Below, in pieces: positions 33,340 through 42,450 of a DNA stretch of 47,910 nt. The stretch comes from Sphingobacteriia bacterium (GTDB lineage: Bacteria > Bacteroidota > Bacteroidia > J057 > RFSG01): the NCBI GenBank assembly GCA_009924095.1, contig RFSG01000008.1, positions 1 through 47,910 of the forward strand. Direction: 5' to 3'. The position numbers and the translations under genes are program-made. Position 1 is the stretch's first letter. Each line of letters begins with the position of its first letter. Under the pieces are notes generated by a model, which was given only the letters and a program-made list of their open reading frames with translations, did no database searches and had not been told where the DNA came from.

Positions 33340-34203
33340 ATGGAATCAACTGCTGTTAAGCTGGACAACAAACGGAGTCTGCAATCATGGTTCTCTCCTT
33401 TAGTAATCCTGCTGACGATTGCAATCGGTTTTTTTATTTACACCTTTATCTTGGGAGATTGTAGCCATTTCCAGGCTTGCCCCGAAGGAGTAACAGATTG
33501 TGTTTGTACTGATAATCATCCCATGCCAGGGGATTATTTCGCAATTGTTTACAAAGGCGGAGTAATTATCCCTTTCGCAATTGGTTTGTTTTTGATGATG
33601 ATCGTATTTTCAATCGAAAGATTTATTACTATCTCCAAAGCCACTGGAAAAAGTTCTATTGATGTGTTTGTTAAAAAAATTCAACTACATCTGAACAATA
33701 ACCAAATCGAAGAGGCGATTGCTTTATGTGATCAACAAAGAGGCTCTATTGCCAATGTTACGAAAGCCGCTTTGGAAAAATATCATGAAATGTCTGGAGA
33801 GAAATCCTTGGACAGAGAACAAAAAGTAGTTGCGATTCAAAAAGAAATCGAAGAAGCAACCACCTTGGAATTGCCTATGTTGGAAAGAAACTTAGTTATC
33901 ATCGCAACAATTGTTTCCATTGGAACTTTGATTGGGTTGATTGGAACAGTATTAGGGATGATTAAAGCCTTCTCCGCCTTGGCAACAGCAGGTTCTCCTG
34001 ATGCAGTAGCATTGGCAAACGGTATTTCTGAGGCCTTGGTAAATACAGCCTTAGGGATTACCACTTCTACCATCGCAACGATTGCTTATAATTACTTCAC
34101 CAGCTCCATTGATGCGTTAACTTACCGAATCGATGAGTCTGGGTTTAGCATTGTGCAAACCTTTGCTTCTCGTCATAATACCTCAGGAGAAGCGATTAAG
34201 TAA
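33340..34203 (+). CDS. exbB: MotA/TolQ/ExbB proton channel protein
   Basis: Proton-channel subunit that, with ExbD, uses the proton-motive force to drive TonB. The first membrane segment is about residues 18-38 (LVILLTIAIGFFIYTFIL). A loop with Cys residues (CSHFQACPEGVTDCVCTD) follows, and a second segment (VIIPFAIGLFLMMIVFSIER) leads into a cytoplasmic helical domain. The conserved MotA/ExbB core is NLVIIATIVSIGTLIGLIGT with VLGMIKAFSALA and ISEALVNTALGITTSTIATI. The cysteine-rich extracytoplasmic loop is not part of the classical enterobacterial ExbB. The length of 287 residues is within the Bacteroidota range. First gene of a seven-gene cluster. Confidence 0.94.
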   Translation: MESTAVKLDNKRSLQSWFSPLVILLTIAIGFFIYTFILGDCSHFQACPEGVTDCVCTDNHPMPGDYFAIVYKGGVIIPFAIGLFLMMIVFSIERFITISKATGKSSIDVFVKKIQLHLNNNQIEEAIALCDQQRGSIANVTKAALEKYHEMSGEKSLDREQKVVAIQKEIEEATTLELPMLERNLVIIATIVSIGTLIGLIGTVLGMIKAFSALATAGSPDAVALANGISEALVNTALGITTSTIATIAYNYFTSSIDALTYRIDESGFSIVQTFASRHNTSGEAIK

Positions 34204-34231
34204 ATCTCAAGCATAGTTGATTTAACATCCG

Positions 34232-34849
34232 ATGCCAAAGAATAAGATTGCCAGAAAAAGCAGTAAAATAGATATGACCGCTATGGTTGACTTGGCGTTC
34301 CTATTGCTGACTTTTTTCATGTTGGCCACCAACTTCAAAGCGGAGGAAGCGGCAAAAGTGGAAACACCCTCCTCCATTTCTGACACAGTAATTCCTGAAA
34401 GGGATATCATGATGATAACTGTGAATGATTCAGGAAAGGTGTTTATCGGGATTGATAATAAAGACAGCCGCGCTGCAATGCTGAAGAAGGTTGCCAGTGC
34501 AAACAAGATTACCTTGACAGAGGAAGAACTTCATGCATTTACCCTCGAAACTAATTTTGGGGTGCCCATTACGCAATTAAAAGCATGGTTGGCGCTTTCT
34601 CCTATGGAAAGAGAATCTTTTAAACAACCTGGAATTCCTTGTGATACGGTTTTAAATGACCTGCCACAATGGATTGTTCAGGGTAGATTTGGACACAAAG
34701 AAGTTACCAGTAATGATATTCGAGTGGTGCTTAAAGCCGATAAGAATACCCATTATCCTGCTATTTCTAATATTATTGAAACCTTCCGGGAATTAAGGGT
34801 GCATAATTTTGCCCTTATTACAACCCTTGAAGATGATCCTCGCAATTAA
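34232..34849 (+). CDS. exbD: ExbD/TolR biopolymer transport protein (first copy)
   Basis: Partner of ExbB in the inner-membrane motor. A short basic cytoplasmic start (MPKNKIARKSSK) precedes IDMTAMVDLAFLLLTFFMLA, a single membrane segment holding the conserved Asp that carries protons. The periplasmic part is long: at 205 residues it exceeds the roughly 140 of classical ExbD, with an insertion between the first strand (DIMMITVNDSGKVFIGID) and the final domain (DIRVVLKADKNTHYPAISNI). The insertion is shared in style with the second copy next door. It starts 28 bases after exbB. Confidence 0.93.
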   Translation: MPKNKIARKSSKIDMTAMVDLAFLLLTFFMLATNFKAEEAAKVETPSSISDTVIPERDIMMITVNDSGKVFIGIDNKDSRAAMLKKVASANKITLTEEELHAFTLETNFGVPITQLKAWLALSPMERESFKQPGIPCDTVLNDLPQWIVQGRFGHKEVTSNDIRVVLKADKNTHYPAISNIIETFRELRVHNFALITTLEDDPRN

Positions 34850-34877
34850 CACTGATATCTTTTTCAGAAGCTGAATC

Positions 34878-35486
34878 ATGGCAGAACTAGACACCGGCGG
34901 GGGCGGCGGTAAACATAAAGGCGGTAAACCCAGAGGCAAAAAAGCCTCCACGCGTATTGACATGACCGCAATGGTTGACCTTGCCTTCCTACTCCTTACG
35001 TTTTTCGTACTTACCACCACCATTAGCAAACCGAATGTACTTCCTGTTGTTATCCCCCCAAAAGTGGATCCCAACGAAAAGGATCAGGTGGAACCACCGA
35101 AAGTGGCAGAATCTAAAATCCTTACCCTCATAATAGGTAAAAATGATTTGATTTATACCTACGTAGGTTTGTTAGATCCTGAGAATGGGAAAAATCCTGA
35201 AGTCAAAAAAATGACCTTCGCTCCTGAACAATTAAGAAAATGGTTGCAGGAAAGAAAAGATGCAGTGAAGGGTCAATTCGGAGATGCCAAAGAACTGATT
35301 GTATTAATTAAACCTTTGTCCACCTCCCGGTATGCAAACGTGGTAGATATTCTAGATGAGATGAATATCTCTGAAGTGAAAAAATATACACTTGCAGAAC
35401 TCAATGACAACGAACGAACTTTTATCGTTAAAGTGAATGAGCCGGATAATGCCGAAGATATTAAGTTGGTTGGGGCAGATTCCTAA
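34878..35486 (+). CDS. exbD: ExbD/TolR biopolymer transport protein (second copy)
   Basis: A second ExbD of 202 residues, 28 bases after the first. The cytoplasmic start is Gly- and Lys-rich (GGGGGKHKGGKPRGKKAST). The membrane segment RIDMTAMVDLAFLLLTFFVL is nearly identical to that of the first copy and keeps the proton-carrying Asp, but the periplasmic part is diverged (KILTLIIGKNDLIYTYVG; ELIVLIKPLSTSRYANVVDI). Two different ExbD proteins per ExbB are usual in Bacteroidota and suggest a heteromeric motor. The third gene of the cluster. Confidence 0.93.
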   Translation: MAELDTGGGGGKHKGGKPRGKKASTRIDMTAMVDLAFLLLTFFVLTTTISKPNVLPVVIPPKVDPNEKDQVEPPKVAESKILTLIIGKNDLIYTYVGLLDPENGKNPEVKKMTFAPEQLRKWLQERKDAVKGQFGDAKELIVLIKPLSTSRYANVVDILDEMNISEVKKYTLAELNDNERTFIVKVNEPDNAEDIKLVGADS

Positions 35487-35537
35487 CACATACGAATTAA
35501 TAGTTCTTCAGCGTAATTTCTAATATAAACGAACCCT

Positions 35538-36335
35538 ATGGAACAGCCGATTCTCGCCAACCTAGATGACATAGTCTTCGAGGCGCGTAATAAAGAATAC
35601 GGAGCCTATGCCCTCCGACAAAAATATTCAAGAAGTGTAGTTACAGCTTTCCTTTTTGGAACAGCATTCGTACTCTTCGCCTTAATGATTCCTGCAATTC
35701 TTACCTGGATCGAAAATAGTTTGCCTCAGGAAGAAGAACTTAAAAAGGTGACCATTGTTGAAATGACAGAAGCACCTCCAATTGATAAAGAAAAACAACC
35801 TGAACTTCCACCGGAAGAATTAGCCCCTCCTCCTAAAAAATCTGCCATTAAGTTCGTAATCCCGGAACCAGTTCCAGATGAAGAAGCTAAACCAGAAGAA
35901 ACAATTGTTGACATTGATTCTATTAAAGATAAAAACGTAGCTACTGAAACCGTTGAAGGTTCTGAAGAAGGATTTGACTTCGGAGAAAAAGAAGGAACCG
36001 GCGTTGTTGAAGCTCCTAAAGATGATACCCCAGATCCAAATGATTTTATTTTGGCTGAAAAAGAACCCGCTCCGGTGAATATGTCAGAATTTAAAAAGAA
36101 TATTGGCTATCCACCCCAAGCAAAAGAAGCAAATATCTCTGGTAAAGTAATTTTAAAGGTGTTGGTTGACAAGGAAGGAAATATCGAAAAACATATCCTC
36201 GTAAAAAGCCCACACCCTTTATTGGCAAATGCTTGCGTAGCTCAGTTGCCTTTATTGAAATTTACCCCAGCGGTTCAAGCCGGTAAACCCATAAAGTTTT
36301 GGGTTGTTGTACCCGTTGATTTTAAATTGCAATAA
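35538..36335 (+). CDS. tonB: Energy transducer TonB
   Basis: Transmits ExbBD-derived energy to TonB-dependent outer-membrane receptors. The phylum-specific cytoplasmic start is NLDDIVFEARNKEYGAYALR (about residues 8-27), followed by a membrane segment (VVTAFLFGTAFVLFALMIPA). A Pro/Glu-rich periplasmic spacer (about 75-175; QPELPPEELAPPPKK) follows, then a C-terminal TonB domain (GYPPQAKEANISGKVILKVL; LPLLKFTPAVQAGKPIKFW). The length of 265 residues is normal. It sits 51 bases after the second exbD. Confidence 0.95.
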   Translation: MEQPILANLDDIVFEARNKEYGAYALRQKYSRSVVTAFLFGTAFVLFALMIPAILTWIENSLPQEEELKKVTIVEMTEAPPIDKEKQPELPPEELAPPPKKSAIKFVIPEPVPDEEAKPEETIVDIDSIKDKNVATETVEGSEEGFDFGEKEGTGVVEAPKDDTPDPNDFILAEKEPAPVNMSEFKKNIGYPPQAKEANISGKVILKVLVDKEGNIEKHILVKSPHPLLANACVAQLPLLKFTPAVQAGKPIKFWVVVPVDFKLQ

Positions 36336-36433
36336 GCATTTTGCTATTTGCCATAATTGCTAACCTTATTTGTTATTCAACGTAATATTTAAGGAATAAA
36401 AAAATTTCTTCTAAGCTTTGTCATTTATACTCC

Positions 36434-36673
36434 ATGGATAAAATATTTACCTATTTAAGTTTATTAATGGGAATCGTATTTCTCTGTATGGGTATAGGTC
36501 TATTTATTTTGCCGAATACCGTATTTGCAGATTGGTCTCCTGGACAACGATACATAATGGGTGCAGTAGTATTGCTTTATGGAGGTTTTCGGTTGTGGAG
36601 AGCAAGAAGAATGCTGCTGAAAAGCACTCCAAAGGAAAATGAATCCTCCACTATAGAGAAAGATGAAGCATGA
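36434..36673 (+). CDS. Small two-helix membrane protein, unknown function
   Basis: A 79-residue protein with two membrane segments (FTYLSLLMGIVFLCMGIGLF, about 5-24, and MGAVVLLYGGFRLWRARRML, about 42-61) and a charged C-terminal tail (STPKENESSTIEKDEA). The positive cluster after the second helix puts the tail in the cytoplasm. Its end overlaps the following PstS-like gene by 11 bases, so it is translated with it. I know no defined function; position between tonB and the PstS-like gene suggests a role in this envelope cluster. Confidence 0.75.
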   Translation: MDKIFTYLSLLMGIVFLCMGIGLFILPNTVFADWSPGQRYIMGAVVLLYGGFRLWRARRMLLKSTPKENESSTIEKDEA

Positions 36674-37577
36674 TTGCTGGATATTCATCCTTGTTTTTTT
36701 CTTAATCGCAGGTTGTTCAAAGCCTATTGAAAGAGAAACCCCAACAGAGGGAAATATTAAAGTTATGGCGGATCCTGCCATCACTCGACTCAGTAGGGAA
36801 TGGGTTGAAACCTTTCAGCATCTTTATCAATATGGAAAAATAAAATTAACCTGGGCTAGAGAAACCGAAGCATTTAATGCTTTGTTAGAAGGGAAGGCTC
36901 AATTGGTTATTTTACCACGAACCTTTACGCCAGAACAAAAGAGAATCTTAGGCAATAAAAGAATTTTTCCTAGAGAAGTTAAAGTCGCCGTAGATGCAAT
37001 TGCCGTTATCCTGAACCTAAATAATCCAGATAGTTTTTTAACGCTATCTGAGATCACCCAAATATTAAGCTCTAACTCCACTGTATGGAGTGATATTGGC
37101 AAACAAGGAAAAGATATTCCTGTGCAACCCGTTATTGATCAGGCAGGATCTTCAATTGCTAATTTTCTTCAGGATAGTGTATTAAAAGGAGAACCCTTAT
37201 CTTCCTCTTTTGTGGCTGCTGGATCTGCCGATAAAGTGATTGAGTATGTAGCGAACCATCCTGCAGCAATTGGATTTATTGGGGTGAATTGGATCGCGTC
37301 TGCCAATGATAGTATGGCATTAGGTTTTTTACAAACGATACGAACTGCTTATATTCAAAATCCCGCAGATCAAAAATATTACCTTCCCTACCAAGCTTGG
37401 ATAGGGCAACTATTGTACCCCTTACGAAGAGACATCTATGCCTTAACATTAGAATCTAAAATGGGTTTGTCAACCGGTTTCTTATCGTTTATGGCTGGCG
37501 ATAAAGGACAAAGAATTGTATTAAAGTCTGGTTTAATGCCTGCACAAAAACCAGTTCGAATGATTGAATTGCAATAG
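36663..37577 (+). CDS. PstS-like substrate-binding lipoprotein
   Basis: A lipoprotein signal (FILVFFLIAGC, Cys about residue 18) precedes a type II periplasmic-binding fold of the phosphate-binding (PBP-like) family, 304 residues in all. Recognisable parts are VMADPAITRLSREWVETF, AQLVILPRTFTPEQKRIL, VAVDAIAVILNLNNPDSFLT, GSSIANFLQDSVLKG, VIEYVANHPAAIGFIGVNWI and LYPLRRDIYALTLESKMG. The Thr/Ser-Gly-Ser phosphate loop of real PstS is not obvious in its usual form. No pstCAB genes accompany it; instead it sits in the exb/tonB cluster before a TPR protein, so it may serve a TonB-linked or sensing role rather than ABC import (inference). Confidence 0.86.
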   Translation: MKHDCWIFILVFFLIAGCSKPIERETPTEGNIKVMADPAITRLSREWVETFQHLYQYGKIKLTWARETEAFNALLEGKAQLVILPRTFTPEQKRILGNKRIFPREVKVAVDAIAVILNLNNPDSFLTLSEITQILSSNSTVWSDIGKQGKDIPVQPVIDQAGSSIANFLQDSVLKGEPLSSSFVAAGSADKVIEYVANHPAAIGFIGVNWIASANDSMALGFLQTIRTAYIQNPADQKYYLPYQAWIGQLLYPLRRDIYALTLESKMGLSTGFLSFMAGDKGQRIVLKSGLMPAQKPVRMIELQ

Positions 37578-37662
37578 CATAATAGTTGGCAGGATATTTG
37601 GCATGATAAAATAGAAACAGGAATAAAACCGTTTTGCGAGTTAGGTCAGCCTGATTATCTAT

Positions 37663-37670
37663 TAATTTTG
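37663..37670 (+). promoter_or_regulatory. -7 box of the TPR gene
   Basis: TAATTTTG matches TAnnTTTG, 10 bases before the ATG at 37681. A TTTTG lies at 37632-37636, a spacing of 26 bases, longer than usual. Confidence 0.4.
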
Positions 37671-37680
37671 TTTAAGAATT

Positions 37681-39285
37681 ATGAAAAATTACCTCAGTAT
37701 GAAAACAATTTTGGGATTGGGTTTAGGCCTGATTTTTTGCCTCGGAAATTTTCACTTACGCGCACAAACCCTAAATGAAGGAATGAAAGCTTTTGAAAAA
37801 CAAGAATATTCAAAAGCACTTCAAATATTTTCTGCACTTCAAATAAATAATCCCAAAGACGGAGCCTCTTATTATTGGATGGGCAAAACTTATTTAGAAT
37901 TAGAAAATCCCAGTCAAGCTACTCAGATTTTTCAAAAAGGAATTACTACACTTCCTAAATATGGGCTTAATTATGTAGGTGCTGGAAGAATGAACCTGCT
38001 GCAGAAAAATACCTCAGAAGCAAAAAAACAATTTGATAAAGCTTTAGAGTTAACTCAATCCAATAATGTAGAGGTATTAACCGATATAGCTGATGCATGG
38101 TTGGCAGATGGTTCTAAAGAAGGATTAGGAGAAGCAGAAAAATTATTGATAAAAGCTAAAACATTAGATAGCAAAAATGTATTTGTTTATACTTCTTTAG
38201 GGGATTTATATCTTCGCCAAAAAATAGATGAATTAGCCTTAACTAATTATCGTAAATCCATTGCACTTGATCCAACCTTTTTAATTGGATATTTACGGGT
38301 AGGCCAATTATATGTTAAGAATAAACAATATAATGATGGGGCTGCAGCTTTTAGAGAAGCCATTGCTAAAGATGCTTCTTTTGCACCCGCATATCGTGAA
38401 TTAGGGGAATTATATTATTTATCTAAAAAATATGAAGAAGCTAAAAATAATTACCGAAAATATGTGGATTTATCCGGAAATGATTTAGCCGCTCGTGCAA
38501 GATATGCTTCCTTTTTATTTCTTACCGAAGAATATCCTGCTGCCTTAAGTGAAATTGATAATGTATTAAAAGATACTACCACCCTTGTGATGCTTAGATT
38601 AAAAGGGTATTGTTTATTAAAAACCGGAAATGGCCCAGAAGCTCAAAAAGTAATGGACCAATATTTTAAATTAATTCCCCCTCAATATATATTAGGCAGT
38701 GATTTAGAATATTATGCTAAAATATTAGAAAAGAATGGACAAGATTCGGTTGCCATTGGTTATTACGAACAAGCCATACTTAAAGATAGCTCTCTAATTA
38801 CCTTAAAGGCAGATATTGGAACTAATTATATTCGTCAAAAGAAATATGATAAAGCAGCTGAAGTCTATGAGGAAATTGTAACCCGTACCCCCGGTTATAA
38901 AAATTATTATGATTTAGGGAAAGCTTATTATTTTATGAAAGCGTATGATAAAGCACAGATCGCTTTTGAAAAAATGACAACCCTTCAACCCGCAGTACAT
39001 TTAGGCTTTTTATGGAAAGGAAATGCGTTAGCTAAACAAGAAGATCAAGAAAATCCAGAAGGAAAAGCAAAGCCAGATTTTGAAAAAGTAGTCGAAATAA
39101 TTACGACCAATAATACTATTGAAAAATATAAGAAGGATTTTATTACAGCAAACTCCTATTTAGCAGCTTTTTATTTTATTAAAGAAGATAAAGTAAATGC
39201 TTTAAAATACGCAACGGTAGTTATAGGTTTGGAGCCCGAACATCCTCAATGCAAACAAATGGTTGAATATTTAAATAAAAAGTAA
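37681..39285 (+). CDS. Exported tetratricopeptide-repeat protein
   Basis: A signal peptide (TILGLGLGLIFCLGNFHLRA; a second possible start is Met7) leads into about 12 TPR repeats covering nearly the whole 534 residues. Examples are GMKAFEKQEYSKALQIFSAL, ASYYWMGKTYLELENPSQAT, FVYTSLGDLYLRQKIDELAL, AYRELGELYYLSKKYEEAKN and KADIGTNYIRQKKYDKAAEV. It is a periplasmic scaffold for protein contacts. It is the last gene of the exbB to TPR cluster, with its own -7 box. The protein is lysine-rich and its gene is AT-richer than its neighbours, consistent with the long helical repeat composition. Confidence 0.88.
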   Translation: MKNYLSMKTILGLGLGLIFCLGNFHLRAQTLNEGMKAFEKQEYSKALQIFSALQINNPKDGASYYWMGKTYLELENPSQATQIFQKGITTLPKYGLNYVGAGRMNLLQKNTSEAKKQFDKALELTQSNNVEVLTDIADAWLADGSKEGLGEAEKLLIKAKTLDSKNVFVYTSLGDLYLRQKIDELALTNYRKSIALDPTFLIGYLRVGQLYVKNKQYNDGAAAFREAIAKDASFAPAYRELGELYYLSKKYEEAKNNYRKYVDLSGNDLAARARYASFLFLTEEYPAALSEIDNVLKDTTTLVMLRLKGYCLLKTGNGPEAQKVMDQYFKLIPPQYILGSDLEYYAKILEKNGQDSVAIGYYEQAILKDSSLITLKADIGTNYIRQKKYDKAAEVYEEIVTRTPGYKNYYDLGKAYYFMKAYDKAQIAFEKMTTLQPAVHLGFLWKGNALAKQEDQENPEGKAKPDFEKVVEIITTNNTIEKYKKDFITANSYLAAFYFIKEDKVNALKYATVVIGLEPEHPQCKQMVEYLNKK

Positions 39286-39323
39286 TTAAATATTTAAATG
39301 AATGAATTAATGGTAAAAAAATC

Positions 39324-40184
39324 TTAATTAATTCTTTTCATTAACCATTCAGTATATACTCTGGAAGATGCGGTTTCCAGATGGTCTCCATCTACGGTTT
39401 TCCAGCCTGAATACTTTGGAGCTGGAATAAAGGTTACCGGAATTTCAAGCAATTTAATAGAGTCCTGAAATGCTTCTATTAATTGTTTGTATCTTGGGGT
39501 ACGCATTAGCAATGGATTCATGGGGATTTCATAAAACACTACTTTTATTCCTTGCGCAGTAATTTTACGGGTTAATTCTAACATGGGTTTTAATGTATTA
39601 TTAACCGTAGCAGAATCTCTTAATTCTTTACCTATTTTTATTTTACCGGGTAATAACATGTTTTCTATGGTTTTTCCAATATGACCCGGGTGAGTTATTT
39701 TATATGCATCCCTAACTTTTATATTATTCTTTGACATTAAATAACCTATTGCATTAATAGGTTGATAATAGGTTCGCATAAATGGAAATAAATCTTTAAT
39801 TTCTTTTGAGAAACCAGAATATAAAGGATGGGTAAGATAAGTGTCTTCAACTGATCTTTCTAGATAATTAATCTCAATTCCCACAATTTTGGGCTTTAAG
39901 TTTAATTGATGAATTAATTGCATACCCGTAAGTGGCGAACCTCCAGTAATACTTAAACTATACACCTCCCTAGGTAAATAAGGCTCCATTAAATAACTGA
40001 TGGAACTCCCACATAAGATAATATTTGCAGAAGGTGCGTGAAAGGCAACTTTTTCAGTTTTGCCAACATTGTCATGATTCCAGTGCGGAAATCCCCAGGT
40101 TGGAATTGTATTTCCATTTGCATAAATAATAAATGCAAAAAGTGAGGTAATGAATATTCCTACAACAATACTTTTAACAATCAT
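39324..40184 (-). CDS. SGNH-like membrane-anchored protein paired with MBOAT (AlgJ/AlgX-type role)
   Basis: The N-terminal segment IVVGIFITSLFAFIIYANG is a membrane anchor or uncleaved signal; the rest is extracytoplasmic. An SGNH-hydrolase-like core is suggested by IILCGSSISYLMEP (the Ser of block I) and by TVDGDHLETASSRVYTEWL, whose D-x-x-H resembles the C-terminal catalytic pair. Between them, KPKIVGIEINYLERSVEDTY and GIKVVFYEIPMN are Rossmann-like strands. The length is 286 residues. The gene follows an MBOAT gene with a two-base gap, the usual pairing for O-acetylation of a surface polymer (alginate or peptidoglycan-type systems). The acceptor polymer is unknown. Confidence 0.72.
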   Translation of the reverse strand: MIVKSIVVGIFITSLFAFIIYANGNTIPTWGFPHWNHDNVGKTEKVAFHAPSANIILCGSSISYLMEPYLPREVYSLSITGGSPLTGMQLIHQLNLKPKIVGIEINYLERSVEDTYLTHPLYSGFSKEIKDLFPFMRTYYQPINAIGYLMSKNNIKVRDAYKITHPGHIGKTIENMLLPGKIKIGKELRDSATVNNTLKPMLELTRKITAQGIKVVFYEIPMNPLLMRTPRYKQLIEAFQDSIKLLEIPVTFIPAPKYSGWKTVDGDHLETASSRVYTEWLMKRIN

Positions 40185-40186
40185 AT

Positions 40187-41605
40187 CTAAAATCTGAAAT
40201 ATATAAAACTACCCGGAACTCCAGCATTGGTTAATAATAAAAACAACATGGTTCCATAAAAGATAGGTTTAGCCATTTTTAATTGATTTTGTTTTAAAGA
40301 ATCCGGCAATAAATACAATAAATGATATATTATTACTGGTAAGGAATATAAAACTAATTGTACCTGCAAGGGTCCCCAAACAAACGGAATATCGGTATGT
40401 GTAAAGGTCGCTTTAAAATATAACAGGGCCTGACTAAAATCGGTTAATACAAATAACAACCAGGCAAAACTAACTCCTGTAAAAACCAATAATCTTTCCA
40501 TCGTAGTTACCCAAATTGAATTGGGCAATTTTACGACCTGTTGAATGCCCCTTTCAATAACCAATACCAATCCATGAAAACCTCCCCATACCATAAAACT
40601 CCAGGCGCCTCCGTGCCACATTCCCCCTAATAACATTACCAACATTAAATTAACGTAGGTTCTTATTTTACCTTTCCTATTTCCACCTAAGGAAAAATAT
40701 AAATATTCTTTAAGCCAGGAGGATAAAGATATGTGCCATCTGGTCCAGAACTCCGAAAAAGATTTGGCAATATAGGGAAATCGGAAATTGTCGGGAAGTT
40801 TATATCCAAATAAATCTGCCAACCCTATGGCAATTAAAGAATAACCAGCAAAATCAGCGAATATCTGCATGGAATATCCTAATAATCGCAACCATAAATC
40901 GGCAGCACTTAAATCTAAAAACGCAGGATAAGATATTTGATAGGTTAGATCTTTTAAATTATCTGCAATCACCATTTTTAAAAAATACCCGGTTAATAAA
41001 GTTTCAAATATTCGAACCCAGGGAATTGAAGTAAATTTTTTTTGATTATTTATTTGGGGATAAAATTCATGCGCTTTTAAAATAGGACCAGCGACTAAAT
41101 GGGGGAAAAAGGAAACAAATAAGGTGGTATCATACCAAAAATGTAGTCGTTTATCTGGGATCCATTTGGGTTTTTCTGGGGATCTAAATACGTCTAATAA
41201 TAAACTAATTCCTTCAAAGGTATAAAACGAAATCCCAACAGGTAGGGGCAAATAATATAAAAATGCTTCTACAGGAGTAAGGTCTTCTAATCCCCCATGA
41301 ACGGTAACAAAAATCAATTTGAAATATTTAAATAATGCTAATAATCCCAAATTTGCACTTACCCCTAAAACAGCAATTAATTTTCGTTGGTTTGGGGTCT
41401 GGCTTAAATATATCCCTTGAGTTGTTAACGTATTAAAACTAATGGAGCCCAATAATAAGATTAATAAATAAGGTTGCTCCCAGGCATAAAATATTAGGCT
41501 AGCAATAATTAAAATTAAAGTTTGCCATCTCCTGAGGAATGGTAAATAATAAACTATAAAGGTTATTCCCAATAATAATAAAAATGAGGAGCTGGTAAAT
41601 AACAT
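40187..41605 (-). CDS. MBOAT-family membrane O-acyltransferase (AlgI-like)
   Basis: An integral membrane acyltransferase with about ten membrane segments (472 residues). The conserved block is NFRFPYIAKSFSEFWTRWHI followed by SLSSWLKEYLYFSLGGNRKG, and the catalytic His lies in MLLGGMWHGGAWSFMVWGGF. The N-terminal half (FTSSSFLLLLGITFIVYYLP) is as in AlgI/PatA. It moves an acyl, probably acetyl, group across the inner membrane, where the neighbouring SGNH-like protein would place it on a polymer. The end of the coding sequence is two bases before that gene. Confidence 0.92.
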   Translation of the reverse strand: MLFTSSSFLLLLGITFIVYYLPFLRRWQTLILIIASLIFYAWEQPYLLILLLGSISFNTLTTQGIYLSQTPNQRKLIAVLGVSANLGLLALFKYFKLIFVTVHGGLEDLTPVEAFLYYLPLPVGISFYTFEGISLLLDVFRSPEKPKWIPDKRLHFWYDTTLFVSFFPHLVAGPILKAHEFYPQINNQKKFTSIPWVRIFETLLTGYFLKMVIADNLKDLTYQISYPAFLDLSAADLWLRLLGYSMQIFADFAGYSLIAIGLADLFGYKLPDNFRFPYIAKSFSEFWTRWHISLSSWLKEYLYFSLGGNRKGKIRTYVNLMLVMLLGGMWHGGAWSFMVWGGFHGLVLVIERGIQQVVKLPNSIWVTTMERLLVFTGVSFAWLLFVLTDFSQALLYFKATFTHTDIPFVWGPLQVQLVLYSLPVIIYHLLYLLPDSLKQNQLKMAKPIFYGTMLFLLLTNAGVPGSFIYFRF

Positions 41606-41649
41606 CTTTAATTAAAAGGAATAAATGAAGTTATTAAAAGACATAACCA

Positions 41650-42450
41650 TTATAAATCTAATTTTCGAGCCACTAATTCTGCAATATCCATCACCGGAAT
41701 ATTTTTTTCTGGACTTACTCTTTTAATGCCGTCAGTTAACATCGTCATACAGAAAGGGCAACCGGCTGCAATAATTTCCGCACCTGTATTTACCGCTTCT
41801 TCGGTTCGGGCAATATTAATATCCTGGTTTCCTTTTTCGGGTTCTTTAAACATTTGTGCACCTCCAGCACCACAACACAAGCCATTTTGTTTGCACCGTT
41901 TCATTTCCACCAGGTTGGCATCCAAAGCTTCAATAACTTGGCGAGGTGCTTCATAAACTTCATTCGCTCTTCCTAAATAACAGGAATCATGAAAGGTTAT
42001 TTTTTTTCCTTTGTAGGTTTCATTATCACTTAATCGCAATTTTCCCTCATCAATTAATTGCTGAATAAATTGACTATGATGAAGCACTTCATAATTTCCA
42101 CCTAATTCAGGATATTCATTTTTAATCGTATTAAAACAATGGGGGCAAGCAGTTAATATTTTTCGGATTCCATATGCATTTAATATAGATATATTTTGAA
42201 GTGCTTGAAATTGAAATAAAAATTCATTTCCTGCTCTTTTTGCTGGATCACCGGAACAACTTTCTTCCGGACCTAATACTGCCCAAGATATTCCGATATA
42301 ATCCAATATACGAACGATATCTTGCGTAACGCGTAAATACCTATCATCAAAAGAGCCTGCACAACCTACCCAAAATAATATTTCCGGTAATTGTTGTGTT
42401 GCGGCTAAATCAGCCATTACGGGTACCTTAATTTTCTTTTTTTCAGGCAT
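41650..42450 (-). CDS. Heterodisulfide reductase-like (HdrB/GlpC-type CCG) Fe-S protein
   Basis: A 266-residue protein with two CCG-type cysteine domains that bind an unusual Fe-S cluster. Domain one includes FWVGCAGSFDDRYLRV, and ILTACPHCFNTIKNEYP; domain two includes ITFHDSCYLGRANEVYEAPR, NGLCCGAGGAQMFKEP and IAAGCPFCMTMLTDGIK. Related domains occur in HdrB, GlpC and lactate oxidation LutA/LldE. It starts in a TAATG overlap with the stop of the upstream membrane Fe-S gene, so the two are subunits of one complex, probably moving electrons between a quinone pool and an unknown donor. Confidence 0.88.
   Translation of the reverse strand: MPEKKKIKVPVMADLAATQQLPEILFWVGCAGSFDDRYLRVTQDIVRILDYIGISWAVLGPEESCSGDPAKRAGNEFLFQFQALQNISILNAYGIRKILTACPHCFNTIKNEYPELGGNYEVLHHSQFIQQLIDEGKLRLSDNETYKGKKITFHDSCYLGRANEVYEAPRQVIEALDANLVEMKRCKQNGLCCGAGGAQMFKEPEKGNQDINIARTEEAVNTGAEIIAAGCPFCMTMLTDGIKRVSPEKNIPVMDIAELVARKLDL

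Noticed and set aside
36663-37577. Phosphate ABC transport operon
   Set aside because: Only a PstS-like binding protein is present; pstC, pstA, pstB and phoU are absent.
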